NCBI GenBank assembly: GCA_946415705.1
Contig: CAMKTN010000012.1
Coordinates: 1-56,591, forward strand
Source of the DNA: an uncultured Prevotellaceae bacterium
GTDB taxonomy: Bacteria > Bacteroidota > Bacteroidia > Bacteroidales > Bacteroidaceae
DNA length: 56,591 nucleotides
Direction: 5' to 3'
Shown: in pieces, positions 15,211 through 24,353 of the stretch
Numbering within the stretch: position 1 is the first letter of the stretch
How the letters are laid out: each line of letters starts with the position of its first letter
Translations under genes and position numbers: made by a program
The notes under the pieces: model-generated
What the model was told of the DNA's origin: nothing
Database searches by the model: none
Seen by the model: the letters and a program-made list of their open reading frames with translations, nothing else

Positions 15211-16151
15211 GAGATGATGGTTGGGTCGTTTTGAATTTGTTCGAGGGTGATGCCGAGGGTGTCGCAGATGATGGCCTGGCGGGCATAGAGGCCGTTGCGG
15301 GCCTGCTGGAAGTAGTAGGCGTGCGGGTCATCATCGATGCTGTATTCAATCTCGTTGACACGGGGCAGAGGGTGCAGGATGCGCATATTGTCCTTGGCCT
15401 TGGCGAGCATGTCCAGCTTGAGGAGATAGCGGTCCTTCACGCGCTCATATTCCATGAGGTCGGTGAAGCGCTCGCGCTGCACGCGTGTCATATATAATAT
15501 GTCCGCGCGCGAGATGACGTCGGCGTCGAAGTCCTGATGTTCCACATAGTTGATGCCGTGCTCGCGGCAGTATTCCTTGTAGATCTCGGGCATCGCCAGC
15601 TCATCGGGGGCGATGAAGTGGAAGGTGGGGTGGAAGTGGCGCATGGCCATGAGCAGGCTGTGCACGGTGCGGCCGTACTTGAGGTCGCCGACCATGTAGA
15701 TGTTCAGGTTGTCCAGCGTGCCTTGTGTCTGATAGATGGTGTAAAGGTCGAGCATCGTCTGCGAGGGATGCTGGTTGGCACCGTCGCCGGCATTGATGAT
15801 AGGTACCGGGGCTATCTCGCTGGCATAGCGCGCTGCGCCTTCGAGGTAGTGGCGCATGACGATGACGTCGGCGTAGTTGCTGACCATCATGATGGTGTCC
15901 TTGAGCGTCTCGCCCTTGGTGCCGCTGGTCACCTTGGGATCTGCGAAGCCAATGACGCGTGCGCCGAGGCGGTTGGCGGCGGTTTCAAAACTGAGGCGCG
16001 TGCGCGTGCTGGGCTCAAAGAAAAGCGTAGCGACGATGCGCCCTTGGAGGAGGAGGCGGTTGGGGTGCCGCTCAAACTCCTGTGCCATTCGTATGAGATA
16101 CTCTATTCTCTCACGCGAATGTTCGGCGATGGTAACGAGACTTCTATTCAT
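15207..16151 (-). CDS. pyrB: Aspartate carbamoyltransferase catalytic subunit
   Basis: 314 residues from the ATG at 16151 ([12 protein letters not shown]). The longer frame from 16211 adds 20 residues that run through the promoter. It makes carbamoyl aspartate, the first committed step of pyrimidine synthesis. [13 protein letters not shown] holds the carbamoyl-phosphate loop, and [10 protein letters not shown] and HPLPRVNEI are also family signatures. First gene of pyrB-pyrI-glyA, divergent from mrcA. Confidence 0.97.
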   Translation of the reverse strand: MNRSLVTIAEHSRERIEYLIRMAQEFERHPNRLLLQGRIVATLFFEPSTRTRLSFETAANRLGARVIGFADPKVTSGTKGETLKDTIMMVSNYADVIVMRHYLEGAARYASEIAPVPIINAGDGANQHPSQTMLDLYTIYQTQGTLDNLNIYMVGDLKYGRTVHSLLMAMRHFHPTFHFIAPDELAMPEIYKEYCREHGINYVEHQDFDADVISRADILYMTRVQRERFTDLMEYERVKDRYLLKLDMLAKAKDNMRILHPLPRVNEIEYSIDDDPHAYYFQQARNGLYARQAIICDTLGITLEQIQNDPTIIS

Positions 16152-16177
16152 AGGGATGGTAACAATGAATCTCTTTG

Positions 16178-16185
16178 CAAATGTA
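16178..16185 (-). promoter_or_regulatory. Promoter -7 box of pyrBI-glyA
   Basis: The minus strand reads TACATTTG, 27 nt before the pyrB ATG; no convincing -33 element. Confidence 0.55.
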
Positions 16186-16292
16186 GGTGAAAAGATTGAA
16201 ACCATCGCCACTCAAATTGTGAATAGTTATAAAGATGAGGCAAAATATATAACTTTTCTTGATTTCAGTAGGCAGTTTTGATAGAAATGACG

Positions 16293-16300
16293 TATATTTG
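16293..16300 (+). promoter_or_regulatory. Promoter -7 box of mrcA
   Basis: TATATTTG, 24 nt before the ATG at 16325. It shows that the in-frame ATG at 16259 is too early. Confidence 0.6.
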
Positions 16301-16324
16301 CAACCCATTTCGATTAGAAAAAAG

Positions 16325-18673
16325 ATGCGCAAGAAGTTCTTTATAACGATATGGACCGTTTTCGTGGCGGTCATTCTTTTTGTGGTCATCGCCTTTTGGG
16401 CGATTGCCAAAGGCTTTATCGGCTATATGCCTGACCTGAAGGATCTGGAGAACCCTGTGAACAAATTCGCTTCGCAGGTGTTGACGGCCGACGGCAAACT
16501 GCTGGGAACCTGGAGCTACCAGCGTGCGAACCGTATCTTCGTGGACTACAGCGATATCGCGCCTTCCACCGTGCAGGCACTGGTGGCCACGGAGGATGTC
16601 CGCTTCTACGAACACTCCGGTATCGACTTCAAGGCGCTGATGCGTGCCATCGTGAAGCGCGGCCTTATGCGCCAGAAGAATGCGGGCGGTGGCAGTACCA
16701 TCACGCAGCAGCTGGCGAAGCAGTTGTACTCCGAGACGGCACAGTCCGCCAGGGAGCGTCTGTTGCAGAAACCCATCGAGTGGGTCATCGCCGTGCAGCT
16801 GGAGCGTTTCTATACGAAGGAGGAGATCGTGTCGATGTACCTCAACTACTTCGACTTCCTGCATAACGCCGTGGGCCTGAAGACCGCTGCTAAGACCTAT
16901 TTCGGCAAGGAACCGCAGGATCTCACCATCAACGAGAGTGCGTTGCTGATCGGGTTGTGCAAGAACCCGTCGTATTTCAATCCCGTCCGTTTCCCGGAGC
17001 GCGCGCTGGAACGTCGCAATGTCGTGCTGGGACAGATGCTCAAGGCCGGTTATCTCTCGAAAGAGGAGGTCGATAGCCTGGAGCAGCAGCCGCTGGCGCT
17101 GAACTTCCATCGGGTGGATCACAAGGAAGGCGAGGGCACCTATGTGCGTGAATACCTCCGTACGGTCCTCATGGCACAGAAGCCTGACCGCAGCAAATAC
17201 GCCTCGTGGCAGCATCAGAAATTCTTCGAGGACAGCCTGGCATGGGAGGAAGACCCGCTCTTCGGCTGGTGCAACAAGAACCGCAAGAAGGACGGTTCCA
17301 CCTACAACATCTATTCCGACGGTCTGAAGATCTACACTTCCATCGACAGCCGTATGCAGCGCTATGCGGAGGAGGCGATGTACAATCATGTGGCGAAGTA
17401 CCTGCAACCGCTCTTCGATGCCGAGCGCAAGGGGAAGGCGAATGCGCCCTATGCCGCTGGCATCACGATGGATAAGGTCCGGCAGAATCTCAAGCGTGCG
17501 ATGCAGCAGAGCGAGCGTTATATCATGATGCACAATGCAGGCGCGTCGGATGCAGAGATAGAACGTGCGTTTAATATGCCCGTAGAGATGACTGTGTATT
17601 CTCCCCGCGGGGACATCGACACGACGATGACGCCCATGGACAGCATCAAGTATTATAAGAGCTTCCTGCGCTCGGGCTTTGTCTGCATGGACACGCGCAA
17701 CGGACAGGTGAAAGCCTATGTGGGCGGCCTTGACTACCGCCACTTCCAATATGACATGGCTGGCATGGGACGCCGGCAGGTGGGTTCTACCATCAAACCC
17801 TATCTTTATGCGCTGGCCATGGAGAACGGCTGGACACCGTGCGATGTGGCACCGAACGTGCAGACGACCTATCATGTAGGCAACCAGACCTGGACACCCC
17901 GCAACGGCAGCCGCGCGCGCTATGGCGAGATGGTGACGCTCAAATGGGGCTTGGCACAGTCCAACAACTGGATATCGGCTTATCTGATGAGCCAGCTGAA
18001 TCCACGCGCCTTCGTGCGTCTGTTGCATGAATTCGGCATCTTGAACCAGGACATTCACCCTTCGATGTCCCTCTGCCTGGGACCCTGCGACATCTCTGTC
18101 ATGGAGATGGTGTCGGCCTACACGGCCTTTGCCAACCGCGGTATCCGCACGGCTCCGCTCTTCGTGACACGTATCGAGGACAGCGAGGGCAATGTCGTGG
18201 GTGAGTTCGTGCCTCGCATGAATGAGGTCATCAGCGAGGAGAGTGCGGCCAAGATGATAGTGCTTATGCGCGGTGTCATCGATGGCGGTACGGGTTCCCG
18301 TATGCGATTCCGCTATAATGTCACGGTACCCATGGGTGGTAAGACCGGAACGACCAATGACAATACGGACGGCTGGTTCATAGGCTACACGCCCTCACTG
18401 GCCTTCGGCGCATGGGTCGGCGGCGACGAGCGCGACGTACACTTCAACAGCATGGCTTACGGACAGGGTGCTTCGGCTTCACTGCCCATCTGTGCTGCCT
18501 TCATCAAGAATGTGCTGGCAGACCCGTCGTTGGGTTACTCAGATACAGAGGCTTTCGAGATGCCTGCGGGCTTTGACCCGTGCAACACCTCGTTCAATGC
18601 TGACGAAGATGAATCGGAGGAACAGGTAATGGGCCTCGATAATCTGGACAATGAGAAGCCGCTTACGCAGTAG
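16325..18673 (+). CDS. mrcA: Class A penicillin-binding protein (PBP1A type)
   Basis: 782 residues from the ATG at 16325. It polymerises and cross-links peptidoglycan from the periplasmic side. A membrane anchor lies near residues 7-30, a GT51 glycosyltransferase domain with catalytic Glu in ATEDVRFYEHSG near 87 and GGSTITQQLAKQLY, and a transpeptidase domain with SxxK in GSTIKPY near 487, SNN and KTGTTND near 671. The acidic C-terminus ends 11 nt inside folK, tail to tail. It has its own promoter divergent from pyrB. Confidence 0.93.
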   Translation: MRKKFFITIWTVFVAVILFVVIAFWAIAKGFIGYMPDLKDLENPVNKFASQVLTADGKLLGTWSYQRANRIFVDYSDIAPSTVQALVATEDVRFYEHSGIDFKALMRAIVKRGLMRQKNAGGGSTITQQLAKQLYSETAQSARERLLQKPIEWVIAVQLERFYTKEEIVSMYLNYFDFLHNAVGLKTAAKTYFGKEPQDLTINESALLIGLCKNPSYFNPVRFPERALERRNVVLGQMLKAGYLSKEEVDSLEQQPLALNFHRVDHKEGEGTYVREYLRTVLMAQKPDRSKYASWQHQKFFEDSLAWEEDPLFGWCNKNRKKDGSTYNIYSDGLKIYTSIDSRMQRYAEEAMYNHVAKYLQPLFDAERKGKANAPYAAGITMDKVRQNLKRAMQQSERYIMMHNAGASDAEIERAFNMPVEMTVYSPRGDIDTTMTPMDSIKYYKSFLRSGFVCMDTRNGQVKAYVGGLDYRHFQYDMAGMGRRQVGSTIKPYLYALAMENGWTPCDVAPNVQTTYHVGNQTWTPRNGSRARYGEMVTLKWGLAQSNNWISAYLMSQLNPRAFVRLLHEFGILNQDIHPSMSLCLGPCDISVMEMVSAYTAFANRGIRTAPLFVTRIEDSEGNVVGEFVPRMNEVISEESAAKMIVLMRGVIDGGTGSRMRFRYNVTVPMGGKTGTTNDNTDGWFIGYTPSLAFGAWVGGDERDVHFNSMAYGQGASASLPICAAFIKNVLADPSLGYSDTEAFEMPAGFDPCNTSFNADEDESEEQVMGLDNLDNEKPLTQ

Positions 18674-19049
18674 CAAGCTCGGCCACGGCAGCCTTCACAT
18701 AGTCGCGCTCCCAATCCTCGGGCTTCAGGATCTTGCCGTCCAGTGACAAGAGGTCGAGGTCAATCTTGACGATACCCTCTTCCACATCCTGTTGTCTGCG
18801 ACCGAGCTCGCGCTCAATGCCTTTCAGCAACGAGCGGATGAGGGTGGGAGGTACCATCGTCTCAATCAATGCCACCTGATTGGTGAAGGGGCGAGGGCTT
18901 TGAATATCAATGGGTTCCGTCTGCACCATCTGGCTAAAACGCTGCTCGCCACGGAAGGCGATGCCCAGCTTGCGACGGACAGATTGCAACAACAACGAAG
19001 CACATTCGACATTGGTGCCTAAACCGATATAAATGGTATGCTTGCTCAT
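18663..19049 (-). CDS. folK: HPPK, folate biosynthesis
   Basis: 128 residues. It transfers pyrophosphate to 6-hydroxymethyl-dihydropterin. GLGTN, the TEPI...FTNQVALIET stretch and IKIDLDLLSLDGKI are the expected HPPK blocks, though the usual RWGPRxxDxD motif is reduced to RELGRRQQDVEEGIVKIDLD and the protein is at the short end for the family. Its 3' end overlaps mrcA by 11 nt. A TACCTTTG box on the minus strand (19058-19065) lies just upstream. Confidence 0.85.
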   Translation of the reverse strand: MSKHTIYIGLGTNVECASLLLQSVRRKLGIAFRGEQRFSQMVQTEPIDIQSPRPFTNQVALIETMVPPTLIRSLLKGIERELGRRQQDVEEGIVKIDLDLLSLDGKILKPEDWERDYVKAAVAELATA

Positions 19050-19057
19050 TCTGACTG

Positions 19058-19065
19058 CAAAGGTA
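19058..19065 (-). promoter_or_regulatory. Promoter -7 box of folK
   Basis: Minus strand TACCTTTG inside the extended context ATGTTGTACCTTTGCAG, also seen at 343-357 and, as a variant, 49394-49410. Confidence 0.55.
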
Positions 19066-19113
19066 CAACATTTTTATCAAAAGGCCAACAAAAAAGATTA
19101 AAAAAATATAAAA

Positions 19114-19872
19114 ATGAGATTTATAGGAATAATTCCCGCCCGTTACGCCTCTACGAGGTTCCCTGCAAAGCCCCTGGCGATGCTCGGCGGAAAGACTGTA
19201 ATTGAGCGTGTCTATCGTCAGGTGGAAGGACAGTTGGACGATGCCGTGGTGGCTACGGATGACGACCGAATCCGCGAGGCTGTAGAAGCCTTTGGCGGTA
19301 AGGTGGTGATGACCGGGACGCATCATAAAAGCGGCACGGACCGTGTGCAGGAGGCCTATGAGAAATGGGGACGGACATACGATGTCATCGTGAATGTCCA
19401 GGGTGATGAACCGTTCATCCAGCCCTCGCAGCTGCAAGCCATCAAGGCCTGCTTCGCCGATGCCTCCACGCAGATTGCTACGTTGGTGAAGCCCTTTATG
19501 CCTGCGGATGGTCTCGCCGCCCTGCAGAATCCCAACAGCCCCAAGGTGGTGGTGGATGACCAGATGCGCGCGATGTATTTCAGTCGCAGCGTGATTCCTT
19601 ACCTGCGTGGTGTGGAGCCTGAAGCGTGGTTGCAGCAGCACACCTTCTACAAGCACATCGGCCTCTATGCCTATCGTCCAGAGGTGCTCCGCGAGATCAC
19701 CTCGTTGCCGCAGTCGCCGCTGGAGAAAGCCGAGAGTCTGGAGCAGCTCCGCTGGCTGCAGGCAGGCTATCGCATTCAGGTAGGTATCTCGGAGGTCGAG
19801 ACCATCGGCATCGACACCCCCGAAGACCTCACCCGCGCAGAAGCCTTCTTAAAATTGAGAATTGAAAATTGA
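19114..19872 (+). CDS. kdsB: CMP-KDO synthetase
   Basis: 252 residues. It activates 3-deoxy-manno-octulosonate with CTP for lipopolysaccharide. IIPARYASTRFPAKPL, NVQGDEPF and GIDTPEDL are signatures. The last residues (LKLRIEN) are encoded by the start of an AATTGAGA word array that fills the spacer to dnaB, so the natural C-terminus has been extended by spacer repeat. dnaB starts 37 nt downstream. Confidence 0.95.
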   Translation: MRFIGIIPARYASTRFPAKPLAMLGGKTVIERVYRQVEGQLDDAVVATDDDRIREAVEAFGGKVVMTGTHHKSGTDRVQEAYEKWGRTYDVIVNVQGDEPFIQPSQLQAIKACFADASTQIATLVKPFMPADGLAALQNPNSPKVVVDDQMRAMYFSRSVIPYLRGVEPEAWLQQHTFYKHIGLYAYRPEVLREITSLPQSPLEKAESLEQLRWLQAGYRIQVGISEVETIGIDTPEDLTRAEAFLKLRIEN

Positions 19873-19909
19873 GAATTGAAAATTGAGAATTGAAAATTGA
19901 GAATTGAAA
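19853..19909. repeat. AATTGAGAATTGAAA tandem array
   Basis: Nearly four units of a 15-bp word made of AATTGAGA and AATTGAAA. The array overlaps the kdsB stop codon and reaches the dnaB ATG. Related arrays lie at 38258-38296, 39555-39588, 44315-44351 and 52934-52968. Confidence 0.8.
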
Positions 19910-21490
19910 ATGCCAAGCAATACAAGCCGCCGGCCGAGCGGCAAGACAAAGACCGTAGCGGTACCCACTGAGGACGCCTTTGGACACCAGCAACCTCAGA
20001 ATATCGAGATGGAGCGTGCCGTCATCGGTGCCATGCTCATTGAACAGGATGCCTATTCGCTGGTGAGTGAAATCCTGCGCCCGGAGAGCTTCTATGACCA
20101 TCGCCATCAGGTGTTGTATGACGCCGTGCGTTCGTTGAGTGCACAGCAGCGCCCCGTTGATATCCTCACCATTCAGGATTACCTGGAATCCCAGGGGTCG
20201 CTGGAGGATGCCGGCGGTCCTGCCTACCTGCTGCAGCTGAGCGCCAACGTGACCTCATCGGCGCATATCGAATACCACGCCCGCATCATCGCACAGAAGT
20301 TCCTGGCCCGCGAGCTGATTACGTTTGCCAGTCAGGTGTCACGCGATGCTTTCGACAGCACCATCGATGTCGATGACCTGATGCAGGAGGCCGAGGGAAA
20401 GCTCTTCTCCATCTCGCAGCAGAACCTCAAGAAGGATTACACGCAGATCAATTCGGTCATTCACGAGGCGTATGTGATGCTGCAGAAGGCTGCCGCCCGC
20501 CAGGATGGTCTCTCGGGACTCTCCAGCGGTTTCAATGGTATTGACAAGCTGACCAGCGGATGGCAGAACAGCGACCTTATCATTATAGCGGCACGTCCGG
20601 CGATGGGTAAGACCGCCTTTGTGCTCTCGATGGCCAAGAAGATTGCCGTGGATGCTCGTGTGCCGGTGGCGATGTTCTCGTTGGAGATGAGCAATGTGCA
20701 GCTGGTGAACCGCTTGATCGTGAACGTGTGCGAGCTGCCGGGTGAGAAGATCAAGAGCGGACAGCTGTTGCCCTATGAATGGGGACAGTTGGACAACCGT
20801 ATTCGCCAGCTTTATGACGCGCCGTTCTATATTGATGACACGCCCTCGCTCTCCGTCTTTGAGCTACGCACGAAGGCACGCCGACTGGTTCGCGAGCACG
20901 GCGTGAAGCTCATCCTCATTGACTATCTGCAGCTGATGAATGCCTCAGGCATGAGCTTCGGCTCGCGTCAGGAAGAGGTCTCCAACATCAGCCGCTCGCT
21001 CAAGGGCTTGGCCAAGGAACTGAATATTCCCATCATTGCATTGTCACAGCTCAACCGTTCCGTGGAGAAACGTGAGGGCGATGAGGGTAAACGTCCGCAG
21101 CTCTCCGACCTGCGTGAATCGGGTGCCATCGAGCAGGATGCTGATATGGTCTGCTTCATTCACCGTCCGGAGTACTATAAGATCTACCAGGATGAGAAGG
21201 GACGCAATATGCGTGGCATGGCGGAGTTCATCGTGGCTAAGCACCGTAACGGTGCCGTGGACACGGTCATCCTTCGCTTCCGCAACGAGTATGCCCGCTT
21301 CCAGGATCCCGAGGAGGATGAGTATATACCGGCTCCCGGGGAATCCGTCACTTACGGCTCTTCAGCCATCAACGGGCAGGAGGACAACGGACAGCCCACA
21401 GCGCCCGTGCCGCCCAACGAACTGCCGCCCGTAAATGACGCAGATACGCCGTTTGGACCGCCTCCCAGCTCTAAGGATGTACCTTTCTAA
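19910..21490 (+). CDS. dnaB: Replicative DNA helicase
   Basis: 526 residues from the ATG at 19910; an upstream TTG lies inside the repeat array. It unwinds DNA ahead of the replisome. The N-terminal DnaB domain begins QNIEMERAVIGAML; the RecA-like domain has Walker A ARPAMGKTAF, ALSQLNRSVEKR and DLRESGAIEQDAD. A Pro-rich acidic tail ends in SSKDVPF, like SSB-type acidic tips, possibly for protein contacts (inference). Confidence 0.96.
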   Translation: MPSNTSRRPSGKTKTVAVPTEDAFGHQQPQNIEMERAVIGAMLIEQDAYSLVSEILRPESFYDHRHQVLYDAVRSLSAQQRPVDILTIQDYLESQGSLEDAGGPAYLLQLSANVTSSAHIEYHARIIAQKFLARELITFASQVSRDAFDSTIDVDDLMQEAEGKLFSISQQNLKKDYTQINSVIHEAYVMLQKAAARQDGLSGLSSGFNGIDKLTSGWQNSDLIIIAARPAMGKTAFVLSMAKKIAVDARVPVAMFSLEMSNVQLVNRLIVNVCELPGEKIKSGQLLPYEWGQLDNRIRQLYDAPFYIDDTPSLSVFELRTKARRLVREHGVKLILIDYLQLMNASGMSFGSRQEEVSNISRSLKGLAKELNIPIIALSQLNRSVEKREGDEGKRPQLSDLRESGAIEQDADMVCFIHRPEYYKIYQDEKGRNMRGMAEFIVAKHRNGAVDTVILRFRNEYARFQDPEEDEYIPAPGESVTYGSSAINGQEDNGQPTAPVPPNELPPVNDADTPFGPPPSSKDVPF

Positions 21491-21544
21491 CCTTCGTAGC
21501 ACGAATTTCACGGGCATTTACGTGCATAGTTCAAATCTTTTTTG

Positions 21545-21552
21545 TACTTTTG
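21545..21552 (+). promoter_or_regulatory. Promoter -7 box of pheT
   Basis: TACTTTTG, about 50 nt before the pheT start, in an otherwise non-coding spacer. Confidence 0.5.
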
Positions 21553-21604
21553 CGCCCGATTTAGAAAATACGTCGAATTGTCAATTGTTCAATAGTCAAA
21601 ATAG

Positions 21605-24133
21605 ATGAACGTTTCCTACAAATGGCTTCGTGAATACGTCGATACAACTCTGTCGGCGCAGGAAGTTGCAGCAGCCCTCACTTCGGCAGGTCTCGAAGTG
21701 GATGGCGTGGAAGAGGTGCAGACCATCAAGGGCGGTCTGCAGGGATTGGTAGTCGGTGAAGTCCTCACCTGCGAGCCCCATCCCAATAGTGATCACATGC
21801 ATGTCTGTACCGTGAACATCGGTGTGGAGCCTGACGGAGAACCGTCAGGAACGGTCACGCAGATTGTCTGCGGTGCCCCCAATGTGGCTGCCGGCCAGAA
21901 GGTCATCGTGGCTACGCTTGGCACCAAACTCTATGACGGCGACCAGGAGTTTGTCATCAAGAAGAGCAAGCTGCGCGGCATCGAGTCCAATGGCATGATC
22001 TGTGCTGAGGACGAGATCGGCGTCGGTCATGACCACAGCGGTATCATCGTGCTGCCTGCCGATGCTGTCGTTGGCACACCCGCTGCCGAGTACTACGGCC
22101 TCGAGAGCGATTGGCTCATCGAAGTAGATATCACGGCCAACCGTGCCGACGCCTGCTCGCACTACGGTGTGGCGCGCGACCTCTACGCCTGGCTCATTCA
22201 GAACGGCTACAAGACAGCCTTGCACCGTCCTTCCGTGGATGACTTCAAGGTAGATAACCACGCGCTCGAGATTCCTATCCGTGTGGAGAACACCGAGGCC
22301 TGCCCGCGCTACGCTGCCGTGACCATCACGGACTGCGATGTCAAGGAGAGCCCGCAGTGGCTGAAGGACCACCTGACCACCATCGGTCTGCGTCCTATCA
22401 ACAATATCGTGGACATCACCAACTATATTCTCATGGCCTTCGGTCAGCCCCTGCACTGCTTCGACGCAGATATGATAAAGGGTGGCGAGGTCATTGTGAA
22501 GACGATGCCCGACGGCACGCCCTTCGAGACCCTCGACGGCGTAGAGCGCAAGCTCAGCGACCACGACTTGATGATCTGCAACGCCGAGGAGCCTATGTGT
22601 ATCGGCGGTGTCTATGGCGGAAAGGGTAGTGGCACCTACGAGACCACCAAGAACGTGCTCCTCGAGAGTGCTTACTTCAATCCCACCTGGATTCGCAAGA
22701 GCGCCCGTCGCCACGGCCTGCAGACCGATGCCAGCTTCCGCTTCGAGCGCGGCATCGACCCCAACGGCCAGATTTACGCCCTGAAGCTCGCGGCCAAGAT
22801 GTGCCAGGAGCTCGCAGGCGGCAAGGTCTCGATGGAGATTGTGGATGTCTATCCGCAGCCCCTGAAGGACTTCCCCGTGGATTTGAAGTATGACTACGTC
22901 GATAACCTCATCGGCAAGCACATCCCTGCTGAGACCGTCAAGAGCATCGTCACCTCCTTGGAGATGAAGATTGAGAAGGAGACCCCCGAAGGCTTGCAGC
23001 TCCTGGTGCCTGCTTACCGCGTTGATGTGCAGCGTCCCTGCGACGTGGTCGAAGACATCCTCCGCATCTACGGCTACAACAATGTGGAGATTCCTCTCTC
23101 TTTGAATTCCACCATCGCCATCAAGGGTGATGTCGATAAGAGCTTCAAGCTCCAGAACATCGTCTCTGAACAGCTCGTGGGAGCCGGCTTCAATGAGATT
23201 CTGAATAATTCGTTGAGTAAGTCGTCGTACTACGACGACGTACAGAACTACCCCGCTGCCAACTGTGTGCGTCTGCTGAACCCGCTGTCGCAGGATCTTG
23301 CCGTGCTGCGCCAGACGTTGCTCTTCGGCGGCTTGGAGAGCATCAGCCGCAACGTGAACCGCCGTCGCGGCGACCTGCAGTTCTTCGAGTTCGGCAACTG
23401 CTACTACTTCCATGCCGAGAAGAAATGTGCCGACATCATTCCAGGCGTTAGCAGCAGTCGCGACCCCGAAGTCATCAAGCATGTCCTCGATGCCTACAGC
23501 GAGGACTACCACCTCGGCCTGTGGATCACGGGCAAGCGTGTCAGCGGCTCCTGGGCACATCCCGACGAGGACCAGTCCTTCTACGTCCTCAAGGCACAGG
23601 TGCTGAACATCCTCCAGCGCGTGGGCGTGCCCTTCGGCTCCCTCGTCTTCAAGGACGGCACCAACGACATCTTCTCCAAGAGCATCCTCATCGAGAACCG
23701 CGGCGGCAAGGTCATCGCGCAACTCGGCATCGTGGCCAAGCGCCTGCAGGTAGCCTTCGACATCCCCACGGAAGTCTATTTCGCCGACATCGCCTGGCAG
23801 CAGGTCATGCGCCTGATTCGCAAGGAGAAGGTCAGCTTCACCGACCTGCCCAAGTACCCCGCCGTCAGCCGCGACCTCGCACTCCTCGTGGACAAGAGCG
23901 TCGAGTTCGCACAGATTGAGGCCATCGCCTATCAGAGCGAGCGCAAGCTCCTGAAGGATGTCCGCCTCTTCGATGTCTATGAAGGCAAGAACCTGCCTGC
24001 CGGCAAGAAATCCTACGCTGTCAACTTCATCCTGCAGGACGAGACGAAGACCCTCAACGACAAGGCCATCGACGCCATCATGCAGAAGCTGATTCAGAAC
24101 CTGACCAAGCAACTCAATGCGGAGTTACGTTGA
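21605..24133 (+). CDS. pheT: Phenylalanyl-tRNA synthetase beta subunit
   Basis: 842 residues. It charges tRNA-Phe together with PheS, which is not in this window. The N-terminal tRNA-binding domain shows HPNSDHMHVCTVNIG and QIVCGAPNVAAGQK; B5, B3/4 and the C-terminal anticodon-binding (FDX-ACB) domain follow (FTDLPKYPAVSRDLALLVD). Between VNIG and QIVCGAPN lies an extra VEPDGEPSGTVT, the translation of a small hairpin element at 21830-21858; most PheT proteins have only a few residues in this loop. Confidence 0.96.
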   Translation: MNVSYKWLREYVDTTLSAQEVAAALTSAGLEVDGVEEVQTIKGGLQGLVVGEVLTCEPHPNSDHMHVCTVNIGVEPDGEPSGTVTQIVCGAPNVAAGQKVIVATLGTKLYDGDQEFVIKKSKLRGIESNGMICAEDEIGVGHDHSGIIVLPADAVVGTPAAEYYGLESDWLIEVDITANRADACSHYGVARDLYAWLIQNGYKTALHRPSVDDFKVDNHALEIPIRVENTEACPRYAAVTITDCDVKESPQWLKDHLTTIGLRPINNIVDITNYILMAFGQPLHCFDADMIKGGEVIVKTMPDGTPFETLDGVERKLSDHDLMICNAEEPMCIGGVYGGKGSGTYETTKNVLLESAYFNPTWIRKSARRHGLQTDASFRFERGIDPNGQIYALKLAAKMCQELAGGKVSMEIVDVYPQPLKDFPVDLKYDYVDNLIGKHIPAETVKSIVTSLEMKIEKETPEGLQLLVPAYRVDVQRPCDVVEDILRIYGYNNVEIPLSLNSTIAIKGDVDKSFKLQNIVSEQLVGAGFNEILNNSLSKSSYYDDVQNYPAANCVRLLNPLSQDLAVLRQTLLFGGLESISRNVNRRRGDLQFFEFGNCYYFHAEKKCADIIPGVSSSRDPEVIKHVLDAYSEDYHLGLWITGKRVSGSWAHPDEDQSFYVLKAQVLNILQRVGVPFGSLVFKDGTNDIFSKSILIENRGGKVIAQLGIVAKRLQVAFDIPTEVYFADIAWQQVMRLIRKEKVSFTDLPKYPAVSRDLALLVDKSVEFAQIEAIAYQSERKLLKDVRLFDVYEGKNLPAGKKSYAVNFILQDETKTLNDKAIDAIMQKLIQNLTKQLNAELR
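21830..21858 (+). repeat. In-frame covarying hairpin element in pheT
   Basis: CCTGACGG, AGAA, CCGTCAGG, then AACGGTCAC. Two more copies, with different but still pairing arms and the same tail, lie in the helicase gene (30652-30680 and 32230-32258). Here it is read as PDGEPSGTV. Confidence 0.75.
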
Positions 24134-24135
24134 AG

Positions 24136-24329
24136 ACCCACCCCCAACCCCTCCCGTTAGGGAGGGGAGTGCCTCCGGATAGGGAGTGTCTCCAGATGGG
24201 GAGAGTCTCGGGATGGTATTTGACCTGATTTTAAATAATAATAAACATAAACTCTAAAAAGAATGACCCTATAATCCTTCTATGCGCCAGCCCTACTCCC
24301 CTCCCTAACGGGAGGGGTTGGGGGTGGGT
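24136..24329. repeat. Perfect 33-bp inverted GC-rich repeats
   Basis: 24136-24168 and 24297-24329 are exact reverse complements over 33 bp, separated by 128 bp. Each is a full copy of the GC-rich family (TCCCCTCCCTAACGGGAGGG core, GGGGGTGGGT tail). The left arm starts 3 nt after the pheT stop; the right arm ends 24 nt before yebC. The inner part is AT-rich and non-coding. Confidence 0.9.
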
Positions 24330-24353
24330 CTGTCGGGGGTGGGTCTTTTACCC

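Noticed and set aside
16265..18058. 597-codon open frame antisense to mrcA
   Set aside because: mrcA has all catalytic motifs; the antisense translation is His/Leu/Arg-rich without family resemblance.
21845..24112. 755-codon open frame antisense to pheT
   Set aside because: pheT on the plus strand is unmistakable; the antisense frame is a by-product of GC-rich codon use and shows no domain.
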